A DNA stretch of 64,000 nucleotides from Flavobacterium fluviale (GCF_003312915.1 NZ_CP030261.1:620001-684000); one strand, 5' to 3'; shown: positions 8,026 through 16,902, counted from the first letter of the stretch. Numbers and translations: made by a program. Notes: generated by a model from the sequence alone, not told the origin.

Positions 8026-8989
8026 AATTGTTTAAATTGAATTCGTCTAAATCGTAAAATATAATTTCTTTTGGTTTTTGCGGCAGATTTTCATCCAGAT
8101 CTTCCGCCATTTCTTTTAAATCTTTTGTGCTGATTTCTTCTATTTTCAGCAAATCTTTCTCTTCGTAAAAAACACCATTTTTATAATTAGATTGTTTTGC
8201 TCTAAAAAAAATCGGGCTTATTTTTTCAAAATTCGAATCTTGAAGTAATTCTTTTATATTCATTTTCGACCGAAGTCCGATTACTTTATTATTTCTAATA
8301 TGAACTCCCCAGGAATAAATAGGAAGCGCCAAATCAAGATGAAGCGGATATTTTTTCAAACTCTTCAAATATTTTGAAGCCGCTTTTTGATCGTAAATCG
8401 AATTAAGTGAATCTGGCGCAATCGATCCCATGTTGTAATACATTAAAACTCCGGAATCGACATTTGGGATTTTTGTTTTTTTGAAATATTTGACTTGATG
8501 CAGTCGAATTGTCGCCGAAAGTTTCTTTTTCGATAGTTTTTTAAAAACTTCCACAAACTTCAAATAATTGTCTTTGCTGTTCAATGTCCAATCGCAGTCA
8601 ATTTGAATTTCTTCGCAAGAAATTTTATTCTTTTGGTTGATTTGTTCTATAAAATCAAATGTTTTTTGAGCTAAATCCTTTACATCTAATTTTGGTTCCA
8701 GCATTACTTTATTCTGAATAAAGACAACTGGAACAATCTTATATTTTTGAGGATTCTCTTCAAAACGAATTGGACTCACAGGAATTGGAGCTTTTGCTTC
8801 TGGATGAAGTCCAATATCAAAATACCTTATATACAGTTTTTTGACATTATTTTGACTCAAAATTTCTTTTTCAGTTTCGGAAAGTTTGAATATTGTTTTC
8901 CAATAATAAAAAGAAACAATAGGCTTTTCATTTTTATTACAGGAGAGCAGTAAAAAAAGGCATACAATTGGAAAAATTCGCTTTAACAA
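7985..8989 (-). CDS. lipoprotein with TIM-barrel-like domain, unknown function
   Basis: A 334-residue predicted lipoprotein: hydrophobic N-terminus with lipobox LLLSC (Cys17), then a domain with alternating strands and helices. Motifs such as EIQIDCDWTLNSKDNYLKF, SATIRLHQVKYF and SGVLMYYNMGS resemble strand ends of TIM-barrel hydrolase-like proteins (perhaps the DUF3142 group; uncertain). The start is TTG at 8989, the first possible start after an upstream stop and just ahead of the signal peptide, so it is accepted. The 3' end overlaps the next gene by 41 bp in another frame, which suggests a fixed two-gene unit. Function unknown. Confidence 0.75.
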   Translation of the reverse strand: MLKRIFPIVCLFLLLSCNKNEKPIVSFYYWKTIFKLSETEKEILSQNNVKKLYIRYFDIGLHPEAKAPIPVSPIRFEENPQKYKIVPVVFIQNKVMLEPKLDVKDLAQKTFDFIEQINQKNKISCEEIQIDCDWTLNSKDNYLKFVEVFKKLSKKKLSATIRLHQVKYFKKTKIPNVDSGVLMYYNMGSIAPDSLNSIYDQKAASKYLKSLKKYPLHLDLALPIYSWGVHIRNNKVIGLRSKMNIKELLQDSNFEKISPIFFRAKQSNYKNGVFYEEKDLLKIEEISTKDLKEMAEDLDENLPQKPKEIIFYDLDEFNLNNYEKNIFEQVISEF

Positions 8990-9163
8990 AACTTAGGAAA
9001 TTACATTTGAAACCAAAAGTAAGAAATTATGACTGCTTAAAACATTGGAAAGGATAAAAAATACAGCAGAAATGCAAAAGTCTTAAATCCTAATAAATGG
9101 ATAAAAAATTTCAATTAAAGCAAATATAATCGTTATTTTGTGCAATCAAATTGAAAAACCGTT

Positions 9164-10852
9164 ATGTTGAAAAACACTCTAAAATATATTTCTTTTATAA
9201 TTTTAATCTCAATGATCAGCTGCGCTAAAAGAGGCAGTATTACAGGCGGTTTAAAAGACACTTTGGCTCCTGTTTTAGTATCGAGCTTTCCTGAAAACTA
9301 CAGCACAAATTTTAAAGGAAATACTATTACTTTAAATTTCGATGAATATATTAAACTGAAAAATACCAATAAACAGTTAATTATTTCTCCTCCGTTTAAA
9401 AACGAACCTATTATTACTCCTACTTCTGTTAGTAAATTTATAAAGATTGAAATTCGAGATACTTTGCTGCCAAACACTACTTACAGTTTAAATTTTGGGC
9501 AAGCAATTCAGGACAACAACGAAGCAAATGCTTTAAATCAATTCAAGTATATTTTCTCGACTGGTTCGCATATTGATTCGCTTAAACTGAACGGAAGAAT
9601 TAAAGATTCTTATGAAAAATATGTAGACAATTTTGTTTCGGTAATGCTTTACGAAGTAAACGACAAGTTTAAAGATTCTGTTATTTACAAAGAATTTCCG
9701 CGCTACATTACCAACACTTTGGACAGTATGAGAACTTTCCAATTTGAAAATCTTAAAGAAGGAAAATATCTTTTGGTTGCATTAAAAGACAAGGGAACCA
9801 ATAATAAATTTAATCCAAAAGATGATAAAATTGGGTTTTTAAAACAATACATTACGATTCCAACAGATACTGTTTACGAGTTAGAATTATTTAAGGAAGT
9901 GCTGCCTTTAAAAGCATTTAAACCAATTCAAGCTTCTGGAAACAGAGTATTACTGCCATACGAAGGAAAACAGAATTTTAAAAATGCTAAACCAAATATT
10001 GTTCTTAAAAACGGAAACGAAGTACTGGAAACAATCGTAACGCAATTCCCTAAAAAAGATTCGCTTCAGGTTTGGTTTAAACCTATAAAAGTCGACTCGT
10101 TATCTATGGAAGTATCAAAAGAAAATTACAACAAAAAGTTTTCTTTTAAAATTAAAGCACTAAAAAAAGATACTTTAAATATTAAGTCTGTACAAAATGG
10201 CCTGATTAATTTTAGAGAGCGTTTTACATTGGAATCAGAAACTCCATTGGTAAAATTTGATAAATCTAAAATTTCATTGGTTAATAAAGATTCTACAGCT
10301 GTTGATTTTACAACAGAATATGATGAATTTGACCAAAAGTTATATGTTGATTTTAAGAAAGAGCCTTTAGAAAAATACAATTTCACGTTTCTGCCAGGCG
10401 CTTTGACTGATTTTTACGAAAAATCAAACGACACTTTATCTATAAAATTAACCACTAAGGAATTTGAAGATTACGGAAATCTGGTATTGAATTTACGAAA
10501 TGTAAAACGTTTTCCAATCATTGTTGAAATCACTAATAAAAAAGGAGACAATGTACTGGCAAGCGAATATTCCGAAGGAGAAACCAAAATCGCATTTAAT
10601 CTGCTGGTTCCAGAGGAATTTACTGTTCGTATTATTTATGACGACAACAAAAATAAAGTTTACGACACTGGAAACTTCTTAACCAAAACCTACTCTGAGG
10701 AAGTGTTTTATTACCAGAAAGGCGTAGATGTCCGGTCTAATTGGGATGTAGAAGAAACTATTGATCTTAGTGTTCCTTTTAATCCAGAAGTCGAGAAAAA
10801 ACAAGACGATAAAAAGAAAAAAGAAGCAGAAAAGAAACGGAAAGCGTTCTAG
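9164..10852 (+). CDS. Ig-like domain lipoprotein
   Basis: A 562-residue predicted lipoprotein (signal 1-20, lipobox ISMISC, Cys21). Residues about 30-130 match the bacterial Ig-like Big_5 type: DTLAPVLVSSFPENYS, ITLNFDEYIKL, and PNTTYSLNFGQAIQDNN. Later strands give a second beta domain with DDNKNKVYDTGNFL near residue 510, and the C-terminus is a charged K/E tail. Such proteins sit in the outer membrane of flavobacteria; their role is not known. The end overlaps the convergent hydrolase gene by 4 bp, with no terminator between. Confidence 0.85.
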   Translation: MLKNTLKYISFIILISMISCAKRGSITGGLKDTLAPVLVSSFPENYSTNFKGNTITLNFDEYIKLKNTNKQLIISPPFKNEPIITPTSVSKFIKIEIRDTLLPNTTYSLNFGQAIQDNNEANALNQFKYIFSTGSHIDSLKLNGRIKDSYEKYVDNFVSVMLYEVNDKFKDSVIYKEFPRYITNTLDSMRTFQFENLKEGKYLLVALKDKGTNNKFNPKDDKIGFLKQYITIPTDTVYELELFKEVLPLKAFKPIQASGNRVLLPYEGKQNFKNAKPNIVLKNGNEVLETIVTQFPKKDSLQVWFKPIKVDSLSMEVSKENYNKKFSFKIKALKKDTLNIKSVQNGLINFRERFTLESETPLVKFDKSKISLVNKDSTAVDFTTEYDEFDQKLYVDFKKEPLEKYNFTFLPGALTDFYEKSNDTLSIKLTTKEFEDYGNLVLNLRNVKRFPIIVEITNKKGDNVLASEYSEGETKIAFNLLVPEEFTVRIIYDDNKNKVYDTGNFLTKTYSEEVFYYQKGVDVRSNWDVEETIDLSVPFNPEVEKKQDDKKKKEAEKKRKAF

Positions 10853-11616
10853 ATTTTAATTTCGAAAGTATCGCGGTCACCTAGAAAATTAAGTTTTCTT
10901 CTGGTTTCCAACATTATATTTTTATCCAATTCAGCCACAAAAACACCTGTTGTTTCTTGTGGCTTTATTATATAATTTCCCAAAAAATCAATTAGCTGCG
11001 TGTGTCCGTTGTGCTCAAAATTATTATCATCAAAACCTATCCTATTTACACCGGCTACATAACTTAAATTTTCGATGGCACGCGCATTTAACAGAGTGTC
11101 CCAAGCATTTACTCTAACTTTTGGCCAATTGGCAACATACAACAGAAGATCATAGTTTTCGACATTTCTAGCAAAAACAGGAAAACGCAGATCATAACAA
11201 ATTTGAAGACAAATTTTCCAATCTAAATAGTTAACAATTACTTTCTGAGTGCCGGCAGTGTAAAACTCGTCTTCTCCCGCCAGCGAAAACAAATGTCTTT
11301 TATCATAATATTGAAAATCTCCTGACGGAAAAACAAAAAACATTCGGTTATAAAATGAACCGTTTTCTGTAATAATTATACTTCCTGTTATTGCAGCGTT
11401 TTTTTGTTTCGCTTTTAATTTCATCCATTCAATGGTTTCACCGTTCATGGTTTCTGCAGCCTCCGCAGCATTCATGGTAAATCCCGTTGAAAACATTTCT
11501 GGAAGTACGATCAAATTTACTTCAGAATTGATTTCATTGATTTTGAGATCAAAATTTTCTCGGTTGACAGCCGCATTTTCCCAGGTAAGATCAGATTGGA
11601 TTAAAGCAATTTTCAT
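10849..11616 (-). CDS. nitrilase-superfamily omega-amidase (YafV-like)
   Basis: A 255-residue cytosolic carbon-nitrogen hydrolase. The catalytic triad is visible: Glu in IVLPEMFSTGF (about 40), Lys in YYDKRHLFS (about 106) and Cys in LQICYDLRFPVFARN (about 140). Length and the YDLRFP motif fit the YafV/Nit2 branch, which hydrolyses alpha-ketoglutaramate or alpha-ketosuccinamate (a metabolite-repair step). It is convergent with the lipoprotein gene and divergent from the permease operon. Confidence 0.9.
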   Translation of the reverse strand: MKIALIQSDLTWENAAVNRENFDLKINEINSEVNLIVLPEMFSTGFTMNAAEAAETMNGETIEWMKLKAKQKNAAITGSIIITENGSFYNRMFFVFPSGDFQYYDKRHLFSLAGEDEFYTAGTQKVIVNYLDWKICLQICYDLRFPVFARNVENYDLLLYVANWPKVRVNAWDTLLNARAIENLSYVAGVNRIGFDDNNFEHNGHTQLIDFLGNYIIKPQETTGVFVAELDKNIMLETRRKLNFLGDRDTFEIKI

Positions 11617-11692
11617 TTCAAATTATTTTTATATAAAGGTAGAAAACATCAGCCTATTCTTTAGTTATAACTGACTAATTTTAACATTACCA

Positions 11693-11727
11693 TTGCAAAA
11701 AAAATGCAGTTTTTGCAAAAAAAATGC
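11693..11727. promoter_or_regulatory. two 15-bp direct repeats, probable operator before the permease operon
   Basis: TTGCAAAAAAAATGC occurs twice exactly (11693-11707 and 11713-11727) with a 20-bp period, about two helical turns. It lies 20 bp upstream of the -7 element of the permease gene. This is the right place for a transcription factor site; the DeoR-family protein encoded at the far end of the operon is the obvious candidate, but that is inference. Confidence 0.55.
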
Positions 11728-11746
11728 GATGTGTGAAATTATTTTA

Positions 11747-11754
11747 TATATTTG
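11747..11754 (+). promoter_or_regulatory. -7 promoter element of the GntP-type permease operon
   Basis: TATATTTG matches TAnnTTTG exactly and lies 45 bp upstream of the permease ATG. No good -33 TTTG; the repeats upstream may stand for activator binding instead. Confidence 0.6.
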
Positions 11755-11799
11755 AAATTCCAACCACAATTATAACTAACTAAAAACCAATACAAAATC

Positions 11800-13119
11800 A
11801 TGAGCATTCTTATACTCACAGCTTGCATTATTTTCTTGATTTTACAGATTGCTTGGTTTAAAATTAATCCGTTTATTGCCTTTATAATTACTTCACTTTT
11901 AGCCGCACTTTTTCTCGGTCTGCCCATCGAAACTATTTCACCTGTTTTACAAAAAGGTCTTGGTGAAATGCTTGGTTCCATAACATTAATTATTGTTTTC
12001 GGAACTTGCATTGGGAAACTTGCCGTTTCATCTGGAGCTGCGAAAGTAATTGCTAAGACGGTAATGAATTGGACAGGCAGAAAGTATGTTCGTTTAGGAT
12101 TAATGATTACGGGTTTCATAATTGGAATTCCGCTTTTTTACAGCGTTGGTTTTGTTCTTTTGGTCCCGCTTATTTTTTCTGTCGCGCATCAATTTAAATT
12201 ATCAAAAGTTTATTTAGGAATTCCAATGCTCGCTTCGCTTTCTGTTGCGCACGGTTTTCTTCCTCCCCATCCTTCGCCAATGGCATTAAGCAGTATTTTA
12301 AAAGCAGATATTGGCTTGGTTTTAATCTACGGAATCATAATTGCAATTCCGACCATCTTAATTGCTGGTTTATGGTTTTCAACTCGTTTTAAAAACATTA
12401 AAACAGAATCTGATCACGAAATTCTAAATGTTGAAGAAATAACGAACGAAGGCAAACTTCCAAGTTTTGGCTTGAGTTTATTCTCTGCCTTATTTCCCGT
12501 TTTCGGATTAACAATTACTTCTTTGCTTCCGTTAATTTCAAATAATGCGAAATTAATCTCAATATGTAAAATCATTGGAGACCCAAGCATAATTATGCTG
12601 CTTTCACTGCTTCTTTGCACCTATACTTTAGGAATTAAAATGAATAGAAGCATGTCTTCTGTAATGGATGATTATACACAGGCCATCAAAGACGTTGCTT
12701 TAATTGTGCTGATTGTTGGCGGTGCCGGCTGTCTCAAAGAAGTTATGATTGTAAGCGGAGTAAATGAAACTATCGTCGCCACATTAAACCAAGTTAATAT
12801 TCACCCCTTCTTATTAGCTTGGTCTATGGCGGCGATTATTCGTGTTTGTGTGGGTTCTGCAACAGCTGCAGGATTAATGACTGCGAGCGTTTTATTACCT
12901 TTACTAAAAGCTAATGATCTCGACCCCAACCTCTTTGTACTTTCTGTTGGTGCTGGAAGTTTAATGTGTTCGCATGTAAACGATCCGAGTTTCTGGATGT
13001 TCAAAGAATATTTCAACATTAGTCTAAAAGACACTTTTAAATCCTGGACCGTAATGGAATCTTTGGTTTCTGTTTTAGGAATTGTATTTATTTTTATTTT
13101 AAACGCTTTAATACATTAA
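11800..13119 (+). CDS. GntP-family permease (gluconate or D-serine type)
   Basis: A 439-residue inner-membrane transporter with about 12 hydrophobic segments. Family motifs include LGLPIETISPVLQKGLGEMLGS (about 46-67), HGFLPPHPSPMAL (about 150-162) and the C-terminal VCVGSATAAGLMTASVLLP and SHVNDPSFWMFKEYF. The GntP family takes up gluconate or, in the DsdX branch, D-serine by proton symport. The neighbours (Rid protein, D-threonine aldolase-like enzyme, dipeptidase) favour a D-amino acid or related substrate over gluconate, since no gluconate kinase or dehydratase is present. It is the first gene of a likely four-gene operon; the next starts 4 bp later. Confidence 0.9.
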   Translation: MSILILTACIIFLILQIAWFKINPFIAFIITSLLAALFLGLPIETISPVLQKGLGEMLGSITLIIVFGTCIGKLAVSSGAAKVIAKTVMNWTGRKYVRLGLMITGFIIGIPLFYSVGFVLLVPLIFSVAHQFKLSKVYLGIPMLASLSVAHGFLPPHPSPMALSSILKADIGLVLIYGIIIAIPTILIAGLWFSTRFKNIKTESDHEILNVEEITNEGKLPSFGLSLFSALFPVFGLTITSLLPLISNNAKLISICKIIGDPSIIMLLSLLLCTYTLGIKMNRSMSSVMDDYTQAIKDVALIVLIVGGAGCLKEVMIVSGVNETIVATLNQVNIHPFLLAWSMAAIIRVCVGSATAAGLMTASVLLPLLKANDLDPNLFVLSVGAGSLMCSHVNDPSFWMFKEYFNISLKDTFKSWTVMESLVSVLGIVFIFILNALIH

Positions 13120-13123
13120 AATC

Positions 13124-13591
13124 ATGAGTTTAAATCCACAAGAAAAATTCGAAAGTCTAGGTTTGTCACTTCCCCCTGCTCCACAGCCTTTAGGAATTTA
13201 CAAACCCTATTTACTAGACGGCAAATACTTGTATCTTTCAGGACATGGACCTGTACAAGACGATAAATCTTTAATTATCGGACGTATTGGAGAAGATATG
13301 GATATCGAGGCAGGAAAATTAGCAGCAAGGCAAGTTGGACTAACAATGCTTTCTACAATCATAACCAATTTTGGGAGCTTAAGTAAAGTAAAAAGAGTGA
13401 TCAAAGTGCTCGGAATGGTAAATTGCACATCTGATTTCTTAAAACATCCTTATGTAATTAATGGATGCAGCGAATTATTTGCAGAAGTTTGGGGACAAGA
13501 AAACGGAATCGGAGTAAGAAGTGCAGTCGGATTTGGGTCGCTTCCTGATAATATTCCTGTAGAAGTTGAAGCGCTTTTTGAATTGTATTAA
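13124..13591 (+). CDS. RidA/YjgF-family protein
   Basis: A 155-residue Rid-superfamily protein. RidA hydrolyses reactive enamine/imine intermediates released by PLP-dependent Ser/Thr dehydratases. The C-terminal GVRSAVGFGSLPDNIPVEVEALFEL has the conserved Arg (carboxylate binding) and the P.G.P.E-like end. It is about 25 residues longer than E. coli RidA because of an N-terminal extension (LSLPPAPQPLGIYKPY), typical of the longer Rid subgroups. It is 4 bp after the permease gene and followed by a D-threonine aldolase-like enzyme, whose imine product it may clear. Confidence 0.9.
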   Translation: MSLNPQEKFESLGLSLPPAPQPLGIYKPYLLDGKYLYLSGHGPVQDDKSLIIGRIGEDMDIEAGKLAARQVGLTMLSTIITNFGSLSKVKRVIKVLGMVNCTSDFLKHPYVINGCSELFAEVWGQENGIGVRSAVGFGSLPDNIPVEVEALFELY

Positions 13592-13605
13592 CCATTTAGT
13601 TTTTT

Positions 13606-13751
13606 TTTAAACACATAGAGACATAGTTTTTTGATGCTGGTTAAAGGCGTTTCACTTATTTAAACAAACATAGACTATGTGTAAATGATTTGTCATTTAT
13701 TTCAATCTTTCCAATTAAGGAAATAAAAAACTATGTCTCTATGTGTTTAAA
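13606..13751. repeat. 146-bp element with perfect 27-bp terminal inverted repeats (MITE-like, copy 1)
   Basis: The arms at 13606-13632 and 13725-13751 are exact reverse complements over 27 bp (core AACACATAGAGACATAG). The inner part holds AAAGGCGTTTCA and a second small palindrome ACATAGACTATGT. A diverged copy of the same layout is at 63307-63434. It encodes no protein. It splits the Rid gene from the next gene in the operon, and its transcript would fold into a long hairpin. Confidence 0.75.
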
Positions 13752-13796
13752 AATTATGTTCAATCTGATTACAATTAATTGCTAAAACCAAGATTT

Positions 13797-14888
13797 ATGC
13801 AAAAGAACTGGTGGAAAATAAATTCCGAAACACTTATCGACACTCCGTTTTTAGCAGTTTACGAAGATCGAGTACGTCAAAATATCGAAAAGTTGATTTC
13901 TTATGTAAAAGGCGACACGCAGCGATTGCGTCCGCACATTAAAACACATAAAAATGCCGAAGTTTTAGAGCTTTTTAAAATTTACAACATCAAGAGAATA
14001 AAATGCGCTACAATAGCTGAAGCAGAACTTGCCGCAAATCAGCAGATCGAAGATATTCTTTTAGCGTATCAACCTGTTGGATTAAAAGCGGAAAGATGGA
14101 TTTCATTAATTAAAAAATTTCCTGAAACTCATTTTTCAACTATTGCAGACAATCTGAAAACAGCATCAGATTTAAACGAAATTGCTAAAAGAAATAATCT
14201 CGTTCTTTCTGTTTATTTGGATTTAAATACAGGAATGAACCGAACTGGTTTTTCGATTTCAGAAAATTGGACTGGTTTAATTGATGCTATTTCACAATTA
14301 AAAAATCTTCAGTTTGAAGGAATTCATATTTATGACGGCCACATAAAAGGAACTGTTGAAGAAAGAAATTTAGAAGCTTCTAAGTCTTTTGAACAGATTA
14401 TCAATAAAGCAGAAAACTTTAAAATTGTCGCTGGCGGTTCTAACACTTTTCCGTTTTATGCAGCGCAGGAAAATGTAGAGTGCAGTCCGGGAACTTTTGT
14501 TTTTTGGGATTCGAATTATCAAATTCATTTACCTGAACAAGATTTCAAACCTGCGTTAGTAATCGTTGGAACAATAATTTCTAAACCGACTAAAAATACA
14601 TTTTGCGTAGATATTGGTTATAAAGCCGTTTCATCTGAAAATCCGATTGATAAAAGATTGTCCATTTTAAATGATGAAAACTTGATTCCAACCGCACATT
14701 CAGAAGAACATTTGATTCTTGAAAATAAAGGTCAAAACCAATATGAAATTGGCGATATTATTTATGCTGAACCTTATCATGTCTGCCCGACTGTTGCTTT
14801 GTACGATAATCTTCAGGCAGTAAACAAAAAACAGCAAATTTATGCGCAATGGCCAGTTGGTGCGCGAGTCCGAAAAAATACTATTTAA
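13797..14888 (+). CDS. D-threonine aldolase / D-serine dehydratase-like PLP enzyme
   Basis: A 363-residue fold-III (alanine-racemase-like) enzyme. The PLP lysine is K49 in RPHIKTHKN. The C-terminal metal site is YAEPYHVCPTVALYD, with His and Cys as in eukaryotic-type D-serine dehydratase and D-threonine aldolase. These enzymes cleave D-threonine or dehydrate D-serine/D-threonine. I chose ATG 13797 (MQKNWWKIN) over an upstream in-frame TTG at 13779, which lies closer to the repeat. The membrane dipeptidase gene follows after 12 bp. The exact reaction is not decided by the sequence. Confidence 0.9.
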   Translation: MQKNWWKINSETLIDTPFLAVYEDRVRQNIEKLISYVKGDTQRLRPHIKTHKNAEVLELFKIYNIKRIKCATIAEAELAANQQIEDILLAYQPVGLKAERWISLIKKFPETHFSTIADNLKTASDLNEIAKRNNLVLSVYLDLNTGMNRTGFSISENWTGLIDAISQLKNLQFEGIHIYDGHIKGTVEERNLEASKSFEQIINKAENFKIVAGGSNTFPFYAAQENVECSPGTFVFWDSNYQIHLPEQDFKPALVIVGTIISKPTKNTFCVDIGYKAVSSENPIDKRLSILNDENLIPTAHSEEHLILENKGQNQYEIGDIIYAEPYHVCPTVALYDNLQAVNKKQQIYAQWPVGARVRKNTI

Positions 14889-14900
14889 ATTTTAAATGTT

Positions 14901-15971
14901 ATGTTTATACTAGATGCCCACTTAGATCTCAGCATGAATGCGATGGAATGGAATCGAGATCTGAGAAACGATGTTCCGACTTTACGAAACTTAGAAAAAG
15001 GAATGACCGACAAACCAGATCGCGAACGTGCAACGGTTTCTTTTCCTGATCTCAGAAGAGGTAATATCGGAATTGTGGTCGCCACTCAAATTGCAAGATT
15101 TGTAAAACCTGATAGTATTATTCCAGGATGGAATTCTCCAGAACAAGCTTGGTCGCAAACGCAAGGTCAGCTTGCATGGTATAAAAGCATGGAAGAAGCT
15201 GGGCAAATGACACAGATTACAGATAAAAAATCGCTTTTAAATCATTTTAATTTATGGAATAACGGAACTCCAAATGATAATAAACCGATTGGATATATTT
15301 TGAGTTTGGAAGGAGCAGATTCTATAATCGATATTTCTTATTTAGAAAAAGCCTATAATTACGGATTGAGAGTTGTTGGCCCCGCACATTATGGTCCAGG
15401 CCGATATGCAAACGGAACTGATGCAACTGGAAAAATGAATCAAAATGGCATCGAATTATTGAAAGAAATGGAGCGTTTAAATATTATTCTCGATGCAACG
15501 CATTTGTGCGACGATGCTTTTTGGCAAGCCTTGGATCATTTTAATGGTGCGGTTTGGGCAAGTCACAACAATTGCAGAGCTTTGGTTGATCATAATAGGC
15601 AATACAGTGATGAAATGATCAAAGCTTTAATTTCAAAACGAGCAGTTATTGGCGGCGCTTTAGATGCTTGGATGATGGTTCCAAATTGGGAAAGAGGAAT
15701 TTCTGATCCAAAAAAAATGAATTGCAGCTTAGAAACTGCTTTCAAACACATGGATCACATTTGCCAGCTTGCGGGAAATACAAATCATATCGGAATTGGT
15801 TCTGATTTGGATGGCGCTTTTGGAACAGAACAATGTCCGTATGATTTAGACACGATTGCTGATTTACAAAAACTGGTTTTAATTTTTAAAAATCACGGTT
15901 ATTCCGATGAAGATTTAAAGAAAATTTTTCATCAAAATTGGATTGATTTTTTAGTAAAACATTGGGATTAG
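14901..15971 (+). CDS. membrane dipeptidase (renal dipeptidase family, M19)
   Basis: A 356-residue zinc peptidase that splits dipeptides, often those with a D-residue at the C-terminal side. Visible metal ligands: LDAHLDL (His-x-Asp, about 5-7), Glu in LSLEGADSI, His in LDATHLCDDAF and ASHNNCRA; GIGSDLDGAFG near 299-309 is the family C-terminal motif. No signal peptide is seen, so it is probably cytosolic despite the family name. It ends the four-gene operon and its last codons overlap the convergent deoR-type gene by 4 bp. Confidence 0.93.
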   Translation: MFILDAHLDLSMNAMEWNRDLRNDVPTLRNLEKGMTDKPDRERATVSFPDLRRGNIGIVVATQIARFVKPDSIIPGWNSPEQAWSQTQGQLAWYKSMEEAGQMTQITDKKSLLNHFNLWNNGTPNDNKPIGYILSLEGADSIIDISYLEKAYNYGLRVVGPAHYGPGRYANGTDATGKMNQNGIELLKEMERLNIILDATHLCDDAFWQALDHFNGAVWASHNNCRALVDHNRQYSDEMIKALISKRAVIGGALDAWMMVPNWERGISDPKKMNCSLETAFKHMDHICQLAGNTNHIGIGSDLDGAFGTEQCPYDLDTIADLQKLVLIFKNHGYSDEDLKKIFHQNWIDFLVKHWD

Positions 15972-16744
15972 ATCACAATAAGACTCGGAACGGCGCTTTT
16001 GTATTTCTGTAATTTTTCGTGATTGGGTTCTTCTTCGGTAATTACATAATTCAGTTCAGATAAATTAGCAATTTTCATTTTAAGAACTGTATTTAATTTT
16101 TCTGTAATAGTCAAAACTGCCGTTTTTTTAGAAGCTTGAATCATTGCTTTTTTTACCTGAACGGTTTCCCAATCAGAATCTGAATAACCGCCGTCTACGT
16201 CTAAAGCATTTGTTCCTAAAACCAAAAGATCTGCTTTTATATTGGCCAATTGATGAAAAGCTTCTCCGCTCACACACATCTGACTGTAAGAGGAAATGCT
16301 TCCGCCAATCATAATTGTTTTAATATTGGGTTTGTCTAAAAGCTGAACCGCTGTTAAAGCCGTAATCGTAAAAACAGTTAAATTAAGATCGTTTGGAATT
16401 AATCGGATGAATTCACGAATGGTAGTTCCTCCATCAACAATTAAAACCATTCCGTCATGAAGAAGTCCAACTGCTTTTTGAGCAATAACCTGTTTGGCTT
16501 CGACTGCATAAGTCTGGTTCGATGAAGAATAGTGATATCCTTTGGTCATGGCGCCACCTTTAACTTTAATTAAAAGTGCGTCAGCGTCAAGTTCATTAAT
16601 ATCACGGCGAACAGTATCTTCGGAAACACCAAGTTTAGCAGAAAGAGTTTCAAAACTCACACGTGTGTGCAAATTGATCTCTTTTAGAATATGATTTTTA
16701 CGTTCTTCTTTACTGTAATTTAAAACTTCATTTTCAGTGCTCAT
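15968..16744 (-). CDS. DeoR-family transcriptional regulator
   Basis: A 258-residue repressor with the two typical parts: an N-terminal winged helix-turn-helix (about 12-65, VSFETLSAKLGVSEDTVRRDINEL) and a C-terminal DeoRC sugar-isomerase-like sensor (about 85-245, DGGTTIREFIRLI and SGEAFHQL). DeoR proteins usually sense a phosphorylated sugar. It is convergent with the operon at 11.8-16.0 kb and divergent from the GH20 hexosaminidase (158 bp apart), so either could be its target. A -7 TATTTTTG (16767-16774, minus) lies 23 bp upstream. Confidence 0.92.
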   Translation of the reverse strand: MSTENEVLNYSKEERKNHILKEINLHTRVSFETLSAKLGVSEDTVRRDINELDADALLIKVKGGAMTKGYHYSSSNQTYAVEAKQVIAQKAVGLLHDGMVLIVDGGTTIREFIRLIPNDLNLTVFTITALTAVQLLDKPNIKTIMIGGSISSYSQMCVSGEAFHQLANIKADLLVLGTNALDVDGGYSDSDWETVQVKKAMIQASKKTAVLTITEKLNTVLKMKIANLSELNYVITEEEPNHEKLQKYKSAVPSLIVI

Positions 16745-16766
16745 GCCGATTGTTTTTTTCTAATTA

Positions 16767-16774
16767 CAAAAATA
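16767..16774 (-). promoter_or_regulatory. -7 promoter element of the deoR-type gene
   Basis: TATTTTTG on the minus strand, 22 bp upstream of the start codon, fits TAnnTTTG. A short leader is consistent with weak, autoregulated expression, but no operator palindrome was recognised. Confidence 0.5.
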
Positions 16775-16902
16775 AACATTTCATTAAATAATTCATCGAA
16801 ACCAAAAGCCGTATTGACAATAAAAATTTTCAATAAATTAGTTTTAAAAGCATTTCGATGTATTTCAGACTGTTTTTAATCAAAATCTAAAGTTTTTCTA
16901 CT

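Noticed and set aside
11739..12119. Minus-strand ORF of 126 codons across the permease start
   Set aside because: It overlaps the promoter and the first membrane helices of the permease, shows no motif and is an antisense shadow.
13779..13796. TTG 13779 as start of the D-threonine aldolase-like gene
   Set aside because: Adds only six residues before an ATG that gives the expected N-terminus.
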